From assembly GCA_001938995.1 (NCBI GenBank), contig MKZN01000010.1, positions 1 to 64,000 on the forward strand: a stretch of DNA of 64,000 bases. Reading direction: 5' to 3'. The notes beneath the pieces are model-generated. The model was not told the DNA's origin, did no database searches, and worked only from the letters and a program-made list of their open reading frames with translations. Below are positions 18,779-27,732 of this stretch, piece after piece. The stretch comes from Bacillus pumilus. GTDB lineage: Bacteria; Bacillota; Bacilli; Bacillales; Bacillaceae. Position numbers and translations under genes: made by a program. Within the stretch, counting starts at the first letter, position 1. Each line of letters starts with the position of its first letter.

Positions 18779-18789
18779 GTGTTTTCCCC

Positions 18790-19974
18790 CTATTTCAGTT
18801 TAGTTAAAAAGCTTGTCCCATATTTAGGTAACGTTGACTTGAAATTATCTGCTACTGTTGCTCCAAGATCTGCAAACGTTTTTGATGTTGGCAACGCCTG
18901 TGCGTCCTGATGCTTTTTGCTGTATGCAATGAGCGGAACGTATTCTCTCGTATGGTCTGTCCCGTGATGAACCGGATCATTCCCATGATCTGCTGTGATG
19001 ACAAGCAGATCATCGTCTTTCAGGAGCTCAAACACTTCAGGTAGACGTGCATCAAATTCCTCTAGTGATTTTCCGTAGCCCTCTGGATCTCTTCTATGGC
19101 CAAAAAGCGCGTCAAAATCAACAAGATTCACAAAGCTAAGCCCAGTGAAATCTGTTTTCAGTGTGTCGATCAGTTTGTCCATACCATCCATATTTGATTT
19201 GGTTCTAAGAGACGATGTGATTCCTTCTCCATCATAAATATCAGAGATTTTACCAATGGCAATGACATCAAGTCCATCATCTTTCAGTTCATTCATGACT
19301 GTACGGTCAAATGGTTTTAACGCATAGTCGTGACGATTTGGTGTTCGAACGAATGCACCAGGCTCTCCAACAAATGGACGAGCAATAATGCGTCCTACCA
19401 TATATTTTTCGTCTAATGTGAGCTCTCTTGCTAATTCACAAATACGATAAAGCTCTTCTAATGGCACAACCTCTTCGTGTGCGGCAATTTGCAGGACAGA
19501 ATCCGCAGATGTATAAACGATTAAATCGCCTGTTTTCATGTGCTCTTCACCAAGCTCATCAAGGATTTCCGTCCCAGAAGCTGGTTTATTTCCGATAATG
19601 CCTCGTCCTGTTTTTTCTTTTAATTCATTTAATAGTTCATCTGGAAATCCGTCTGGAAATACTTTGAACGGAGTGTCTATGTATAGACCCATAATTTCCC
19701 AATGACCTGTCATTGTGTCTTTTCCGTTTGATGCTTCTTGCATTTTCCCAAAATACGCAAGCGGTTTTTCGTCCGCTGGAATTCCTTTGATTTCTCTAAT
19801 ATGACTTAGCCCAAGCTTCGCCATATTTGGCATATGAAGTCCGTTCATTTTTTCTGCAATATGTCCAAGTGTATCTGCACCTACATCGTTAAAATCAGCG
19901 GCATCGGGTGCTTCTCCAATTCCTACTGAATCCAATACAATGAGGAAAATGCGTTTATACTGATAATTAGGCAT
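18790..19974 (-). CDS. drm: Phosphopentomutase
   Basis: The enzyme (also DeoB) interconverts (deoxy)ribose 1- and 5-phosphate, linking nucleoside salvage to central metabolism. It has 394 residues, an alkaline-phosphatase-type metal site with N-terminal [12 protein letters not shown] (about 14-25), the phosphorylatable Thr in KDTMTGHWE (about 84-92) and C-terminal ITADHGNDP and [20 protein letters not shown] precedes the ATG. It forms an operon with pupG, with its own promoter at 20036-20065. Confidence 0.96.
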   Translation of the reverse strand: MPNYQYKRIFLIVLDSVGIGEAPDAADFNDVGADTLGHIAEKMNGLHMPNMAKLGLSHIREIKGIPADEKPLAYFGKMQEASNGKDTMTGHWEIMGLYIDTPFKVFPDGFPDELLNELKEKTGRGIIGNKPASGTEILDELGEEHMKTGDLIVYTSADSVLQIAAHEEVVPLEELYRICELARELTLDEKYMVGRIIARPFVGEPGAFVRTPNRHDYALKPFDRTVMNELKDDGLDVIAIGKISDIYDGEGITSSLRTKSNMDGMDKLIDTLKTDFTGLSFVNLVDFDALFGHRRDPEGYGKSLEEFDARLPEVFELLKDDDLLVITADHGNDPVHHGTDHTREYVPLIAYSKKHQDAQALPTSKTFADLGATVADNFKSTLPKYGTSFLTKLK

Positions 19975-20035
19975 TCAAAAGCGCCTCCTTCAACATTGTT
20001 ATCTTTTGACCTTTTTATAGAGGTCTGACATCTCA

Positions 20036-20065
20036 AGTATAAACCGTTTTCAAGTCAATTGACAA
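20036..20065 (-). promoter_or_regulatory. Sigma-A promoter of drm-pupG, with inverted repeats
   Basis: On the minus strand TTGTCA (20065-20060) is 18 bases from TATACT (20041-20036). Around it lie an inverted repeat ACCGTTT/AAACGGT (20043-20049 and 20070-20076) and a smaller palindrome GTCAATTGAC overlapping the -35 box, which could be operator half-sites. Confidence 0.6.
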
Positions 20066-20085
20066 CCTTAAACGGTACACACATC

Positions 20086-20111
20086 AAAAAGCATGGTCAC
20101 GTGACCCGTGC
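20086..20111 (-). terminator. Terminator after xerD
   Basis: On the minus strand GCACGGGTCACGTGACCATGC folds on itself and is followed by TTTTT. Confidence 0.7.
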
Positions 20112-20122
20112 CCATACTTTAC

Positions 20123-21013
20123 TTATGCCCTTGGATGGTATTTGTGATACACTTCTTTCAGTCTTGTTTTCGTCACATGCGTATAGATTTGGGTAGTCGA
20201 GATATCCGCATGGCCAAGCATCTCTTGTACAGCTCTGAGATCCGCACCATTTTCAAGCAGATGAGTGGCAAATGAGTGCCTAAGCGTATGCGGCGTCAAT
20301 TCTTTTTGAATCCCTGCTTCGATGGCTCTTTTTTTTAGATTCTTCCAGAAGCCTTGCCTTGACATCTTTTTTCCATGATGATTCAGAAATAAGGCATCCG
20401 CTGGCTGTTTTTTTAACAGCTTGCTTCTTCCTTTTTCTAGATACACTTCAATCGCACTTGTAGCGGCTTCGCCAATTGGCACAATTCGTTCTTTTCGTCC
20501 TTTTCCAAAACAGCGGATAAAGCCCATTGTCAGATGGACATCAGCTAAGGTCAGATCAAGCATTTCACTGACTCGAATGCCAGTTGCGTATAATAGCTCA
20601 AGCATGGCCTTATCCCTGTGGTCAAATGGTGTGTGCTGTTTTGGTGTATCAAGGAGCTTTTCGACCTCATCCAATGAGAGAACCTTGGGCAATTTCCGCT
20701 CTGTTTTTTGTGTTTCAATGTTCCATGATGGATCATCTGTGGTCACTTTTTCCCGGAGTAAAAATTGATGAAATGAGCGAATGGATGATAGATGCCGTAC
20801 CGATGTTTTACTTGATTTCCCTTCATCCTTCAGCTTCTTCAAATAATGTATGATATGTAGACGTGTGACGTCTTTGATATCCGTCAACTGCTCGTCTGTT
20901 ATTAAAAAAGACAAGTAATTCTGCAAATCTCTTTTATACGAAACAATGGTATTTTCAGAGAGTCCTCTCTCTACGGTCATAAAATGAATAAAGTCCGATA
21001 ATTGATCGTTCAA
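20123..21013 (-). CDS. xerD: Tyrosine recombinase XerD (RipX)
   Basis: XerD, with its partner CodV/XerC, resolves chromosome dimers at dif. The 296-residue protein has the SAM-like N-terminal domain and a complete catalytic set: Arg147, Lys171, His242, Arg245, His268 and Tyr277. It follows yqzK by six bases, and a terminator separates it from drm. Confidence 0.96.
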   Translation of the reverse strand: MNDQLSDFIHFMTVERGLSENTIVSYKRDLQNYLSFLITDEQLTDIKDVTRLHIIHYLKKLKDEGKSSKTSVRHLSSIRSFHQFLLREKVTTDDPSWNIETQKTERKLPKVLSLDEVEKLLDTPKQHTPFDHRDKAMLELLYATGIRVSEMLDLTLADVHLTMGFIRCFGKGRKERIVPIGEAATSAIEVYLEKGRSKLLKKQPADALFLNHHGKKMSRQGFWKNLKKRAIEAGIQKELTPHTLRHSFATHLLENGADLRAVQEMLGHADISTTQIYTHVTKTRLKEVYHKYHPRA

Positions 21014-21019
21014 TGATTT

Positions 21020-21256
21020 CTACTCCCCGTTTTGATAAAAATAAATCAATCGATCTTGCCATGTATGTTGTTTCGGCTGATCCATTTCCATCACTTTAAT
21101 CGCTGCACCTTCTGGTTTGTCATAACGATGATAGCTTTCATATTCTGAATTTATCCATATCATAGCATAATAGAACAGGACGGTAAAACCAGTAAACAAG
21201 ATAAACACTTTCACCACTTCACCTGTTGTTTTGAGCCATTTTCCCATGATCTTCAT
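21020..21256 (-). CDS. yqzK: YqzK, DUF4227 membrane-anchored protein
   Basis: Function unknown. A single N-terminal membrane helix (VFILFTGFTVLFYYAMIWI) is followed by a short charged tail ending DRLIYFYQNGE, the pattern of YqzK/DUF4227. Three in-frame ATGs at 21268, 21256 and 21247 compete; the ribosome site GGAAGGG favours one of the later two, and I chose 21256 by its MKI-type beginning. It sits between fur and xerD, as in B. subtilis. Confidence 0.75.
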   Translation of the reverse strand: MKIMGKWLKTTGEVVKVFILFTGFTVLFYYAMIWINSEYESYHRYDKPEGAAIKVMEMDQPKQHTWQDRLIYFYQNGE

Positions 21257-21322
21257 GTCCCTTCCCATCTTCTCATTACTTCAGCATATGCCAGATGGGA
21301 CAAGGAATATACAGTAAAAATG

Positions 21323-21354
21323 CAAAAAACCCTTTCATATTGTATGAAAAGGTT
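21323..21354 (-). terminator. Terminator after fur
   Basis: AACCTTTTCATA pairs with TATGAAAGGGTT on the minus strand, followed by a T-run. Confidence 0.8.
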
Positions 21355-21372
21355 CCAGGTCGGATTATTTGC

Positions 21373-21825
21373 CTATTTGCCGGATGCATCATCATGACAG
21401 CGATGGCAAATACCATGGAATGTCAATCTATGATCCTTAATTTGAAATCTCCAGTCACGTTCAATAATTTCTTCAACATCTTCTAATAAATCATCTTCAA
21501 TCTCATCGACTGTCCCGCATTGCATGCAGACAAGGTGATGATGAAAGTGTTCGGCACCTTCTTTGCGAAGATCATATCGCGAAACGCCGTCACCAAAATT
21601 AATTTTATCAACAACTTTTAGTTCAGTTAACAATTCTAACGTCCGATAAACAGTAGCAAGACCAATTTCAGGAGACTTCTCTTTTACGAGGAGGTATACA
21701 TCTTCTGCACTTAAATGGTCTTCTTCATTCTCAAGCAGTACTCTTACTGTTGCTTCACGCTGTGGCGTGAGCTTATAGCTGGAAGAATGAAGCTGTTTCT
21801 TAATTCGATCAATCCGATTTTCCAT
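21373..21825 (-). CDS. fur: Ferric uptake regulator
   Basis: Fur represses iron-uptake genes when loaded with ferrous iron. The 150 residues show the winged-helix DNA-binding part (SYKLTPQREATVRVL, about 16-30; GLATVYRTLELL near 54-65), the metal site AEHFHHHLVCMQCG (about 91-104) and a second CHRCH pair near the C-terminus that completes the structural zinc site. The context is fur-yqzK-xerD. A PerR-type box lies just upstream of its promoter. Confidence 0.96.
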   Translation of the reverse strand: MENRIDRIKKQLHSSSYKLTPQREATVRVLLENEEDHLSAEDVYLLVKEKSPEIGLATVYRTLELLTELKVVDKINFGDGVSRYDLRKEGAEHFHHHLVCMQCGTVDEIEDDLLEDVEEIIERDWRFQIKDHRLTFHGICHRCHDDASGK

Positions 21826-21857
21826 TGACTTTCCCTCCTACGCCACATTACTTGATC

Positions 21858-21901
21858 ATTATACCAAATGATGTGCAGGGAGCCAACTATAATCATTTTA
21901 A
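21858..21901 (-). promoter_or_regulatory. fur promoter with PerR-type operator
   Basis: On the minus strand TTGGCT (21886-21881) and TATAAT (21863-21858) are 17 bases apart. Immediately upstream, 21901-21887 reads TTAAAATGATTATAG, which matches the PerR box TTATAATNATTATAA in all but two positions. PerR control of fur is known in B. subtilis. Confidence 0.75.
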
Positions 21902-21945
21902 ATTAATAAATAAATTGATTATTATTTAATAATAATTATAACAAA

Positions 21946-22590
21946 TTAGAATAGGACACCTGCTAGCTTTTTCATCAGCATCAGTGAAAGGTAAGATTCA
22001 AAAAAGGAGGAAAGTGCCGCAAGCGTTAAAATCATCAGCAGAACAGATGCATATCGTGCAAACCACTGAACAGGCGCTTGACTGATGGTTTTTTTCAAGA
22101 AAAGCTGTCCAATTAAGCGAATGGAAAATGCAATTGCACAAGTCCCGATGACTAAGTAGGCTGGAATGAGTAAAATGTTTTGTGGGAGGACAGATACAAA
22201 CGATAGAAAAAAGCCGCTCAAGCCCATTTGATTCACCAGAAATCCGACCGTAAATCCGATGACGATCCCTTTTAAAAAGATCATCAGAAAGATGAGCGGT
22301 AGCCCAATGATGGAGATGCCCAGAATCCACATCAGACCTAAATATTTCATATGATGAAAGAAACTTTGTAAAAACATTTCTTTTGATTCTGCTGCCTTCT
22401 CATTCGTCAGCTGACCAAAAAATTGATTTAAATAATAGAATAAATCCTCTTTCTGACTAATTGTCATGCTATTGACGATGATCGCCCCAAAGATCACGCC
22501 CATTAAAAAAAGCACAGAGACAAACAAGTAAATCGATAGATGAGCTTTTACGTGCTGAAGAAGATGTTCCTTCCAAGACTTTTTCCGCAT
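21946..22590 (-). CDS. spoIIM: Stage II sporulation protein M
   Basis: SpoIIM joins SpoIID and SpoIIP in the machine that remodels septal peptidoglycan during engulfment. The ATG at 22590, behind GGGAGG, gives 214 residues, the B. subtilis length. A charged N-terminus ([18 protein letters not shown]) is followed by five or so membrane helices. In B. subtilis the next upstream gene is endonuclease Q; here a subtilisin and an acetyltransferase gene intervene. Confidence 0.93.
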   Translation of the reverse strand: MRKKSWKEHLLQHVKAHLSIYLFVSVLFLMGVIFGAIIVNSMTISQKEDLFYYLNQFFGQLTNEKAAESKEMFLQSFFHHMKYLGLMWILGISIIGLPLIFLMIFLKGIVIGFTVGFLVNQMGLSGFFLSFVSVLPQNILLIPAYLVIGTCAIAFSIRLIGQLFLKKTISQAPVQWFARYASVLLMILTLAALSSFFESYLSLMLMKKLAGVLF

Positions 22591-22622
22591 ACGTCTTCCT
22601 CCCAATTAGTAAAGGTTACTAG

Positions 22623-22650
22623 ATTTTATGAGAGAGAATACGAAACATGA
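22623..22650 (-). promoter_or_regulatory. Sigma-E-like promoter of spoIIM
   Basis: On the minus strand TCATGTT (22650-22644) and CATAAAAT (22630-22623) are 13 bases apart, close to the sigma-E pattern KMATATT / CATACANT. spoIIM is a sigma-E gene in B. subtilis. Confidence 0.45.
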
Positions 22651-22660
22651 CAGTTTTATT

Positions 22661-22695
22661 GAAAGAAAAAGAGAAAGCAGTGAATCGGCTGCTTC
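22661..22695 (-). terminator. Terminator after the subtilisin gene
   Basis: GAAGCAGC-loop-CTGCTTTC on the minus strand followed by a T-rich tract. Confidence 0.65.
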
Positions 22696-22705
22696 CTCTA
22701 ACCAT

Positions 22706-23836
22706 TTACCTTGCTGCTTTTTGTACGTTCACAAGCCCGGCGCCATAATAAAATGGATCTCCAAGCTTTGTCGCCGTTTTCGAAAGTCTTTCCCGCACTT
22801 CTTCGTTTGTCAGATGAGGATGTTTTGATAGAATCACAGCAGCGGCTCCTGCTACATGCGGTGATGCCATCGACGTTCCGCTCTTATAACCATACTCGTT
22901 CCCAGAAATTGTGCTTAATGTCGCAACGCCTGGTGCGGACACTTCAACCTCTTCTCCAACGGAGGAATCAAACGCTCTTTGCTTTCTTTGGTCAACAGAT
23001 GCGACAGCCATCACTGAGCTGTATTTTGCTGGATAATCAATCGTATTGAGTGACCCGTAACTCCCTGCATTTCCAGCAGAAGCCACAATGAGAATGCCTT
23101 TGTCATACGCTCTATCTACAGCTTCCTTCAGCGCCTCTGATTCACTAGCTCCCCCCATACTAATATTGATGACATCCATGTCATTCTCGATCGCCCATTC
23201 GATGCCTTTCACAATCCAACTATAGTAGCCATCACCATTTTGATCTGCTACCTTTACTGCATAGATAGAAGCTTTTGGTGCGGCACCAACGACTCCAACC
23301 TTATTATCTAATGCTGCAATGGTGCCTGCCACATGTGTTCCGTGTTCATGTGGGTCCACGAGCGGGTCGGATTCAGTTGGAACAAAGCTGATTCCGCCTG
23401 TTACGTGTAAATCTTCGTGCTTGCCATCAATGCCGCTATCTAGTATAGCCACTTTGACATTCTGTCCGGCGTATCCACGTTTATGTACTTTTTGTGCTTT
23501 GATGCTTTTGATACCATACGGGGTGGATTGACCACTTGTTTTTGCCTTTTGGTCCTCTTCAATAAATGAGACTTCTTTTGCTTGTTTCAGCTTCTCTTTC
23601 GACGTCTCATTTAATGACACTTTCATCATATCTATTTGTTCTATTGATTCTTTCACATGTCCACCAGCATCTTCTACAAGTTGCTTTTGTACGTTGTCTT
23701 GAACGGAAGAAGAAAAGCCGACCATATATTCTTTTTTTGCTTGCTCTTTTGCAGATAGATCCGCTGCACCAAATGTGATGGATGCCAGCATCATACTTGT
23801 CATACATAGGCCTGCTCCAAATGACTTTACGTTCAC
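22706..23836 (-). CDS. Subtilisin-family serine protease, secreted
   Basis: An S8 peptidase of 376 residues. The GTG at 23836 is chosen because AAGGGAGAG lies at proper distance, while the GTG at 23845 abuts it. A signal peptide (about 1-29, through GAADLSA) is followed by an inhibitor-type propeptide ([10 protein letters not shown] to [11 protein letters not shown], about 35-99) and a mature domain starting near QSTPYG (about 103). The catalytic triad is Asp133 (ILDSGID), His165 ([10 protein letters not shown]) and Ser322 ([11 protein letters not shown]). The oxyanion Asn lies in [10 protein letters not shown]. It differs from the main alkaline protease AprE of B. pumilus as I recall that sequence, so a paralogue is likely. 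Not present here in B. subtilis. Confidence 0.92.
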   Translation of the reverse strand: MNVKSFGAGLCMTSMMLASITFGAADLSAKEQAKKEYMVGFSSSVQDNVQKQLVEDAGGHVKESIEQIDMMKVSLNETSKEKLKQAKEVSFIEEDQKAKTSGQSTPYGIKSIKAQKVHKRGYAGQNVKVAILDSGIDGKHEDLHVTGGISFVPTESDPLVDPHEHGTHVAGTIAALDNKVGVVGAAPKASIYAVKVADQNGDGYYSWIVKGIEWAIENDMDVINISMGGASESEALKEAVDRAYDKGILIVASAGNAGSYGSLNTIDYPAKYSSVMAVASVDQRKQRAFDSSVGEEVEVSAPGVATLSTISGNEYGYKSGTSMASPHVAGAAAVILSKHPHLTNEEVRERLSKTATKLGDPFYYGAGLVNVQKAAR

Positions 23837-23961
23837 GATACTCACTCTCCCTTTTATCGCTTTTTTGTCATTTAACTACATTTTTAGACAAAAAGAAACG
23901 ACCTTTTATCCTATTTTTTAAAATTTTACCAATTATTTGATCTAGTTGTCACAAAAAAGCA

Positions 23962-24003
23962 AAATAAAAATGCATATGATCCTCTAGTTAAGGTCATATG
24001 CAT
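23962..24003 (-). terminator. Terminator after the ElaA-like gene
   Basis: Inverted repeat ATGCATATGA/TCATATGCAT (23970-23979, 23994-24003), followed on the minus strand by TTTTTATTTT. The surrounding interval 23837-24096 otherwise holds only the presumed subtilisin promoter, in which I see no clear consensus. Confidence 0.75.
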
Positions 24004-24096
24004 TCGTATCTAATGTTACTTCGAGATACTTCTCAGTTTGTTTTACTTTCCTTTTTCGACTACGTTGCTACATGAAAGAGATAGACGTATACACAT

Positions 24097-24549
24097 CTAT
24101 CCTTCTTTCTTTACCATGTCTAGATGCGGAATCCCATCTTCATCATAGACCTCTGAGACGGCTTCAAAACCAAACGATTCGTAAAAAGATCGCAAGTAGG
24201 CTTGTGCTTGTATTTTAATCCTTGTTTCATTTAGCTCACCTAGTTTTTCTAAAGCCACATGGAGCAGTAATTTACCATAGCCTTTCTTTCTCCCAGCCTG
24301 CGTCACAAGCACACGACCGATGGATGCTTCCTTGTACACGATCCCGCTCCTAAATATTCGGCAGTAAGCCACAATGACGCCGTTCTCTTTTGCCATTACA
24401 TGAAGGGCTTGTTGATCACGATGGTCTATTTCTGGGTAAGGACATGTTTGTTCTACAACAAAGACGTTCACTCTCTCCATTAATATGAGATAAAGATCCT
24501 CTTTTGACAGCTCTTCAAATGTTTGACATGTCCATTTAAGTTGATTCAT
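24097..24549 (-). CDS. ElaA-like GNAT acetyltransferase
   Basis: A 150-residue acetyltransferase of the ElaA type; substrate unknown. The typical ElaA start region MERVNVFVVEQTCPYPEIDHRDQ is at about 24-46, and the acetyl-CoA loop reads IGRVLVTQAGRKKGYGKLLL (about 77-96), followed by QAQAYLRSFYESFGFEAV. The start overlaps the end of the endonuclease Q gene by 14 bases, so it forms the third gene of a nudF-endoQ-elaA operon. No counterpart is known to me at this position in B. subtilis. Confidence 0.85.
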   Translation of the reverse strand: MNQLKWTCQTFEELSKEDLYLILMERVNVFVVEQTCPYPEIDHRDQQALHVMAKENGVIVAYCRIFRSGIVYKEASIGRVLVTQAGRKKGYGKLLLHVALEKLGELNETRIKIQAQAYLRSFYESFGFEAVSEVYDEDGIPHLDMVKKEG

Positions 24550-25717
24550 GGTTCATATCCACCTTGCCGTACACTCCGCCTCCACCAGCGATCAGTCCAA
24601 CCTCTCCTTTTCTGGCTTTGATGATGTAATTGGCTGTTTTTTCTGGCAATACAGCTTTTAGTTCGTTTTCAGTTGCTTGATGAAGAATATTCATTTCTGT
24701 TTGAAACACGTTTTTTAGCTTTTGTAACGTTTTTGCGCCAATACCCGGAATAAATTGAAGCGGGAGCTGATGCACATAAGGAGGTCTCTTTCCATTGTCG
24801 CTTTCTTGGTCAGCTAGCTCCTTTAAACGCTCACTCACCCCTTTTGTCCACCAAGTATGTCCGCATGCATGACACTTTTTTTCGTCCTCTATTTCAGGTC
24901 TCGTCCCGCATTTTTCACACGTTGTATGATAATACTTCCCAAGCCGCGGCGCCAAGCCATAATTCCCTGTGATTTTCCTTCCATCTTTACCTTGCAGCGC
25001 TAATGCGAATTCTGTAAAGGAAGCATGATCCATTTGAATTTTTGTATACTCTCGGGCAATTTTCCCTAAGGAATGAGCATCTGAATTCGTTAAAAACGGA
25101 TAGCGGTTCAGCTCACTTAACTGGGAGGCCATTGATGTATCACAACTAAGACCTAACTCAACAGCATCTATCTGGTCAGGATCAAATACTTCTGTCAAAG
25201 AAACTTTGACCCCTTTGCCATATAAACTTTTGTGGGGCGTGAAGATATGGGCAGGAATAAATAAACCTCCCAGCTCCTTGACCTTGTGCTGAAGGGTTCT
25301 GCCATCAACATATAAACGTTGTGAACTCAAGTGAACATTCTTCATATGAAGGGAGAGCCAAGCTGAAAACTCGGACATTTTCTGTAATGTGGGCATAAAC
25401 GCAAGGACATGAATGGGGCCGTTTGAATGGTCATCATTGATTTCTAATTCACTGCCTAAAAGTAAAACCGTTTGTCCAAATGATAGACCTCCATCATCTA
25501 GTTCGGTGTATCGTCCTTCCCTTACACCGTCTACTAATTCTTCTAGGACCTCAGGAGATTGTGCATCGATTACACCAATCATCCCCATTCCTTTATTTTC
25601 TGACGCCTCTATTAAAATTTGGTCAATGGTTAGAGACCTTGCACCTGTAATTTTGACAGCCCTGCCTGTTCTTGTTCTACCAATGTGAATATGAATGTCT
25701 GCAAAAAACTCTCTCAT
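24536..25717 (-). CDS. yqxK: Endonuclease Q family protein (YqxK)
   Basis: EndoQ-type nucleases cut DNA 5' to deaminated bases such as uracil and hypoxanthine. The 393-residue protein begins with a PHP-type metal domain (MREFFADIHIHIGRT; GLFIPAHIFTPHKS; LTNSDAHS), continues with a four-Cys zinc site (CEKCGTRPEI...CHACGHTWW, about 260-282) and ends with a helix-hairpin-helix segment (FIPGIGAKTLQKLKN). It shares an ATGA overlap with nudF. The bacterial activity is inferred from archaeal and B. pumilus-type EndoQ enzymes. Confidence 0.88.
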   Translation of the reverse strand: MREFFADIHIHIGRTRTGRAVKITGARSLTIDQILIEASENKGMGMIGVIDAQSPEVLEELVDGVREGRYTELDDGGLSFGQTVLLLGSELEINDDHSNGPIHVLAFMPTLQKMSEFSAWLSLHMKNVHLSSQRLYVDGRTLQHKVKELGGLFIPAHIFTPHKSLYGKGVKVSLTEVFDPDQIDAVELGLSCDTSMASQLSELNRYPFLTNSDAHSLGKIAREYTKIQMDHASFTEFALALQGKDGRKITGNYGLAPRLGKYYHTTCEKCGTRPEIEDEKKCHACGHTWWTKGVSERLKELADQESDNGKRPPYVHQLPLQFIPGIGAKTLQKLKNVFQTEMNILHQATENELKAVLPEKTANYIIKARKGEVGLIAGGGGVYGKVDMNHEST

Positions 25718-26271
25718 TTCGCTGACTCAAGAACCTCTTGGAGTTGTAAATACTGAATAACATAGGCTGTTTTCGCATCATAAATATGCTGTTTTTCAAT
25801 TAGGTGCAAGGCTTCGTCTAACGAAACTTCCATCATTTCCACAAATTCATCTTCATCTAATTCTCTTTTTTCTTCGAGCAGAATCAATTGGTCAGCCAGA
25901 TAGATGTGAACAATTTCATCTGCAAAGCCAGGAGATGTATAAAATGATGTCAGTTTTTTCAACTGCTTCGTCGTGTACCCAGTTTCTTCTTCTAATTCTC
26001 TAAGTGCTGTATGTTCAGGCTCTTCTCCCTGTTCTAATTTTCCAGCTGGTATTTCAACGATTGCGCGTTCGAGTGCTTTACGATATTGCTTCACCAAGAT
26101 GATGTTATTGTCTTCTGTACGTGCAATGACTGCTACGGCACCTGGATGTTTAATGATTTCTCGTTTGCCCTTTTTGCCGTTTGGCAATTCAACATCTTCA
26201 AGAACCAAATCAATGATTTTTCCATTGTATAATGTTTTAGATGCTAATGTTTTTTCTTCAAAGTCCTTCAA
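25714..26271 (-). CDS. nudF: ADP-ribose pyrophosphatase (Nudix)
   Basis: NudF hydrolyses ADP-ribose to AMP and ribose 5-phosphate. The 185 residues contain the Nudix box beginning GKLEQGEEPE and ending RELEEETGY (about 77-99), with catalytic REx2EE glutamates. Upstream strand SVAVIARTEDN and YRKALERAIVEIPAG match the subfamily. It heads the operon with endoQ and the ElaA-like gene. Confidence 0.93.
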   Translation of the reverse strand: MKDFEEKTLASKTLYNGKIIDLVLEDVELPNGKKGKREIIKHPGAVAVIARTEDNNIILVKQYRKALERAIVEIPAGKLEQGEEPEHTALRELEEETGYTTKQLKKLTSFYTSPGFADEIVHIYLADQLILLEEKRELDEDEFVEMMEVSLDEALHLIEKQHIYDAKTAYVIQYLQLQEVLESAK

Positions 26272-26438
26272 TTTTGTCAGCTCCTCGTTCTACTTTCAAT
26301 TATTTGTTCATTCATTTTAACATAGATGAATGAACAGAAGCGAAGGACGTCCGTCCGCTTCATTGCGCCATTTGGAATCACCTCGCTTGAATTCCCGGTT
26401 TTTTTCACTTAATGTGAAAGGATAGGAGTGTGATGAAA

Positions 26439-27356
26439 ATGAAAAAAAGACGAATTGGCACCTCTGATCTAGTTGTCAGTGAAGCTGCATTAGGGTGTAT
26501 GTCTCTTGGGACTGAAAAAGAAAAAGCGCTCTCTGTGTTAGATGAAGCCATTGAACTTGGAATCAACTATTTGGATACAGCCGATTTATATGATTTTGGG
26601 ACGAATGAGGAAATCGTTGGGGAAGCCATACGGAATAGACGAAAAGATTTGATTTTGGCGACAAAAGGTGGAAACCGGTTTGAAAAAGGCAAGCGGGGCT
26701 GGGACTGGGACCCTTCAAAGGCGTACATAAAAGAGGCCGTCAAACAGAGCTTAAAGCGTCTTCAGACAGATTATATTGATTTATATCAATTGCATGGCGG
26801 GACGACCGATGATCCGATTGATGAAACCATTGAAGCCTTTGAAGAGTTAGTGGAAGAAGGCGTGATTCGATACTACGGCATATCTTCTATCCGCCCAAAT
26901 GTCATCAAAGAATATGCCAACAAATCGAACATCGTCAGTGTCATGATGCAATATAGCTTACTAGACCGCCGGCCAGAGGAGTGGTTTTCTCTGCTTGAGG
27001 AACAGGGGATCAGTGTCGTCGCAAGAGGACCGCTCGCAAAAGGGCTTTTAACTGAAAAGCCACTTGCGCATGCTAGTGCATCTATTCAAAAAAATGGCTA
27101 CCTGAGTTACTCATTTGACGAGCTCCAGCACGTCATTCCTTCTTTGAAACATGTCGCTTATGACCTATCGCTCACTGAGCTTTCAATTCAATATTTGTTA
27201 AAACAACCGGTTGTTAGCTCTGTTGTTTTTGGTGCAAGCTCTGTGAAACAGCTAAAAGAAAATGTTGCAGCAGCAAATGCACGTCAATTAAGTGATCAAG
27301 AAATCAAAGCATTGACTTACTTTACAAAACAGCCTGTATACGAAACGCACCGATAG
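26439..27356 (+). CDS. yqkF: Aldo/keto reductase YqkF
   Basis: A probable NADPH-dependent aldo/keto reductase of 305 residues; substrate unknown. The ATG at 26439 is ten bases from GGAG, and ATG/GTG at 26433/26430 are too close. The AKR tetrad is visible: Asp and Tyr in YLDTADLYDFGTNEE (about 44-58), Lys in LILATKGGN (about 71-79) and His in LYQLHGGT. Divergent from nudF, convergent with yqkE. Confidence 0.92.
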   Translation: MKKRRIGTSDLVVSEAALGCMSLGTEKEKALSVLDEAIELGINYLDTADLYDFGTNEEIVGEAIRNRRKDLILATKGGNRFEKGKRGWDWDPSKAYIKEAVKQSLKRLQTDYIDLYQLHGGTTDDPIDETIEAFEELVEEGVIRYYGISSIRPNVIKEYANKSNIVSVMMQYSLLDRRPEEWFSLLEEQGISVVARGPLAKGLLTEKPLAHASASIQKNGYLSYSFDELQHVIPSLKHVAYDLSLTELSIQYLLKQPVVSSVVFGASSVKQLKENVAAANARQLSDQEIKALTYFTKQPVYETHR

Positions 27357-27361
27357 AACGT

Positions 27362-27396
27362 AAAAAAGAGATCACAGCCTGTGGTCTCTTTTTTTA
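27362..27396. terminator. Bidirectional terminator between yqkF and yqkE
   Basis: AAAAGAGATCACAG and its complement around CCTGTGGTCTCTTTT with flanking A- and T-runs. Confidence 0.85.
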
Positions 27397-27618
27397 GCTT
27401 TTATACTTTCTCCAATCTAAATGACTCTCATCTAGCAGCTCTGAAAAGCTTTTATTTTTTTCTTTTTCTCGCTGCTGTCGAAGAAGATCTTGTCGTTTTT
27501 GTTCTTCTCTTTTTTCTGTTTCTACTGCAAGACTCTGTTTCATTTGAAGGAGTTGTTGTTTGACATCTTCATTGATGCCGTCTTTTAGTTTGACTTGATC
27601 TTGATTTGCTTTTTTCAT
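27394..27618 (-). CDS. yqkE: YqkE, small charged protein (DUF3886)
   Basis: Function unknown. The ATG at 27618 behind AAAGGAGAG gives 74 residues, almost all a highly charged helix or coiled coil (EKREEQKRQDLLRQQREKEK), ending SFSELLDESHLDWRKYKS. Synteny (between yqkF and yqkD) and pattern fit B. subtilis YqkE. The reading frame upstream to 27690 has no ribosome site. Confidence 0.8.
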   Translation of the reverse strand: MKKANQDQVKLKDGINEDVKQQLLQMKQSLAVETEKREEQKRQDLLRQQREKEKNKSFSELLDESHLDWRKYKS

Positions 27619-27732
27619 TGTGTCTCTCTCCTTTTGTGCTAGTGTATCATTCGTTTCATTTACTGGGCAAGAGTCACGCGATGCTCCCAATATGTGGTAT
27701 GATCATCATAGAAAAAACGTGAGAAAGGAAGA

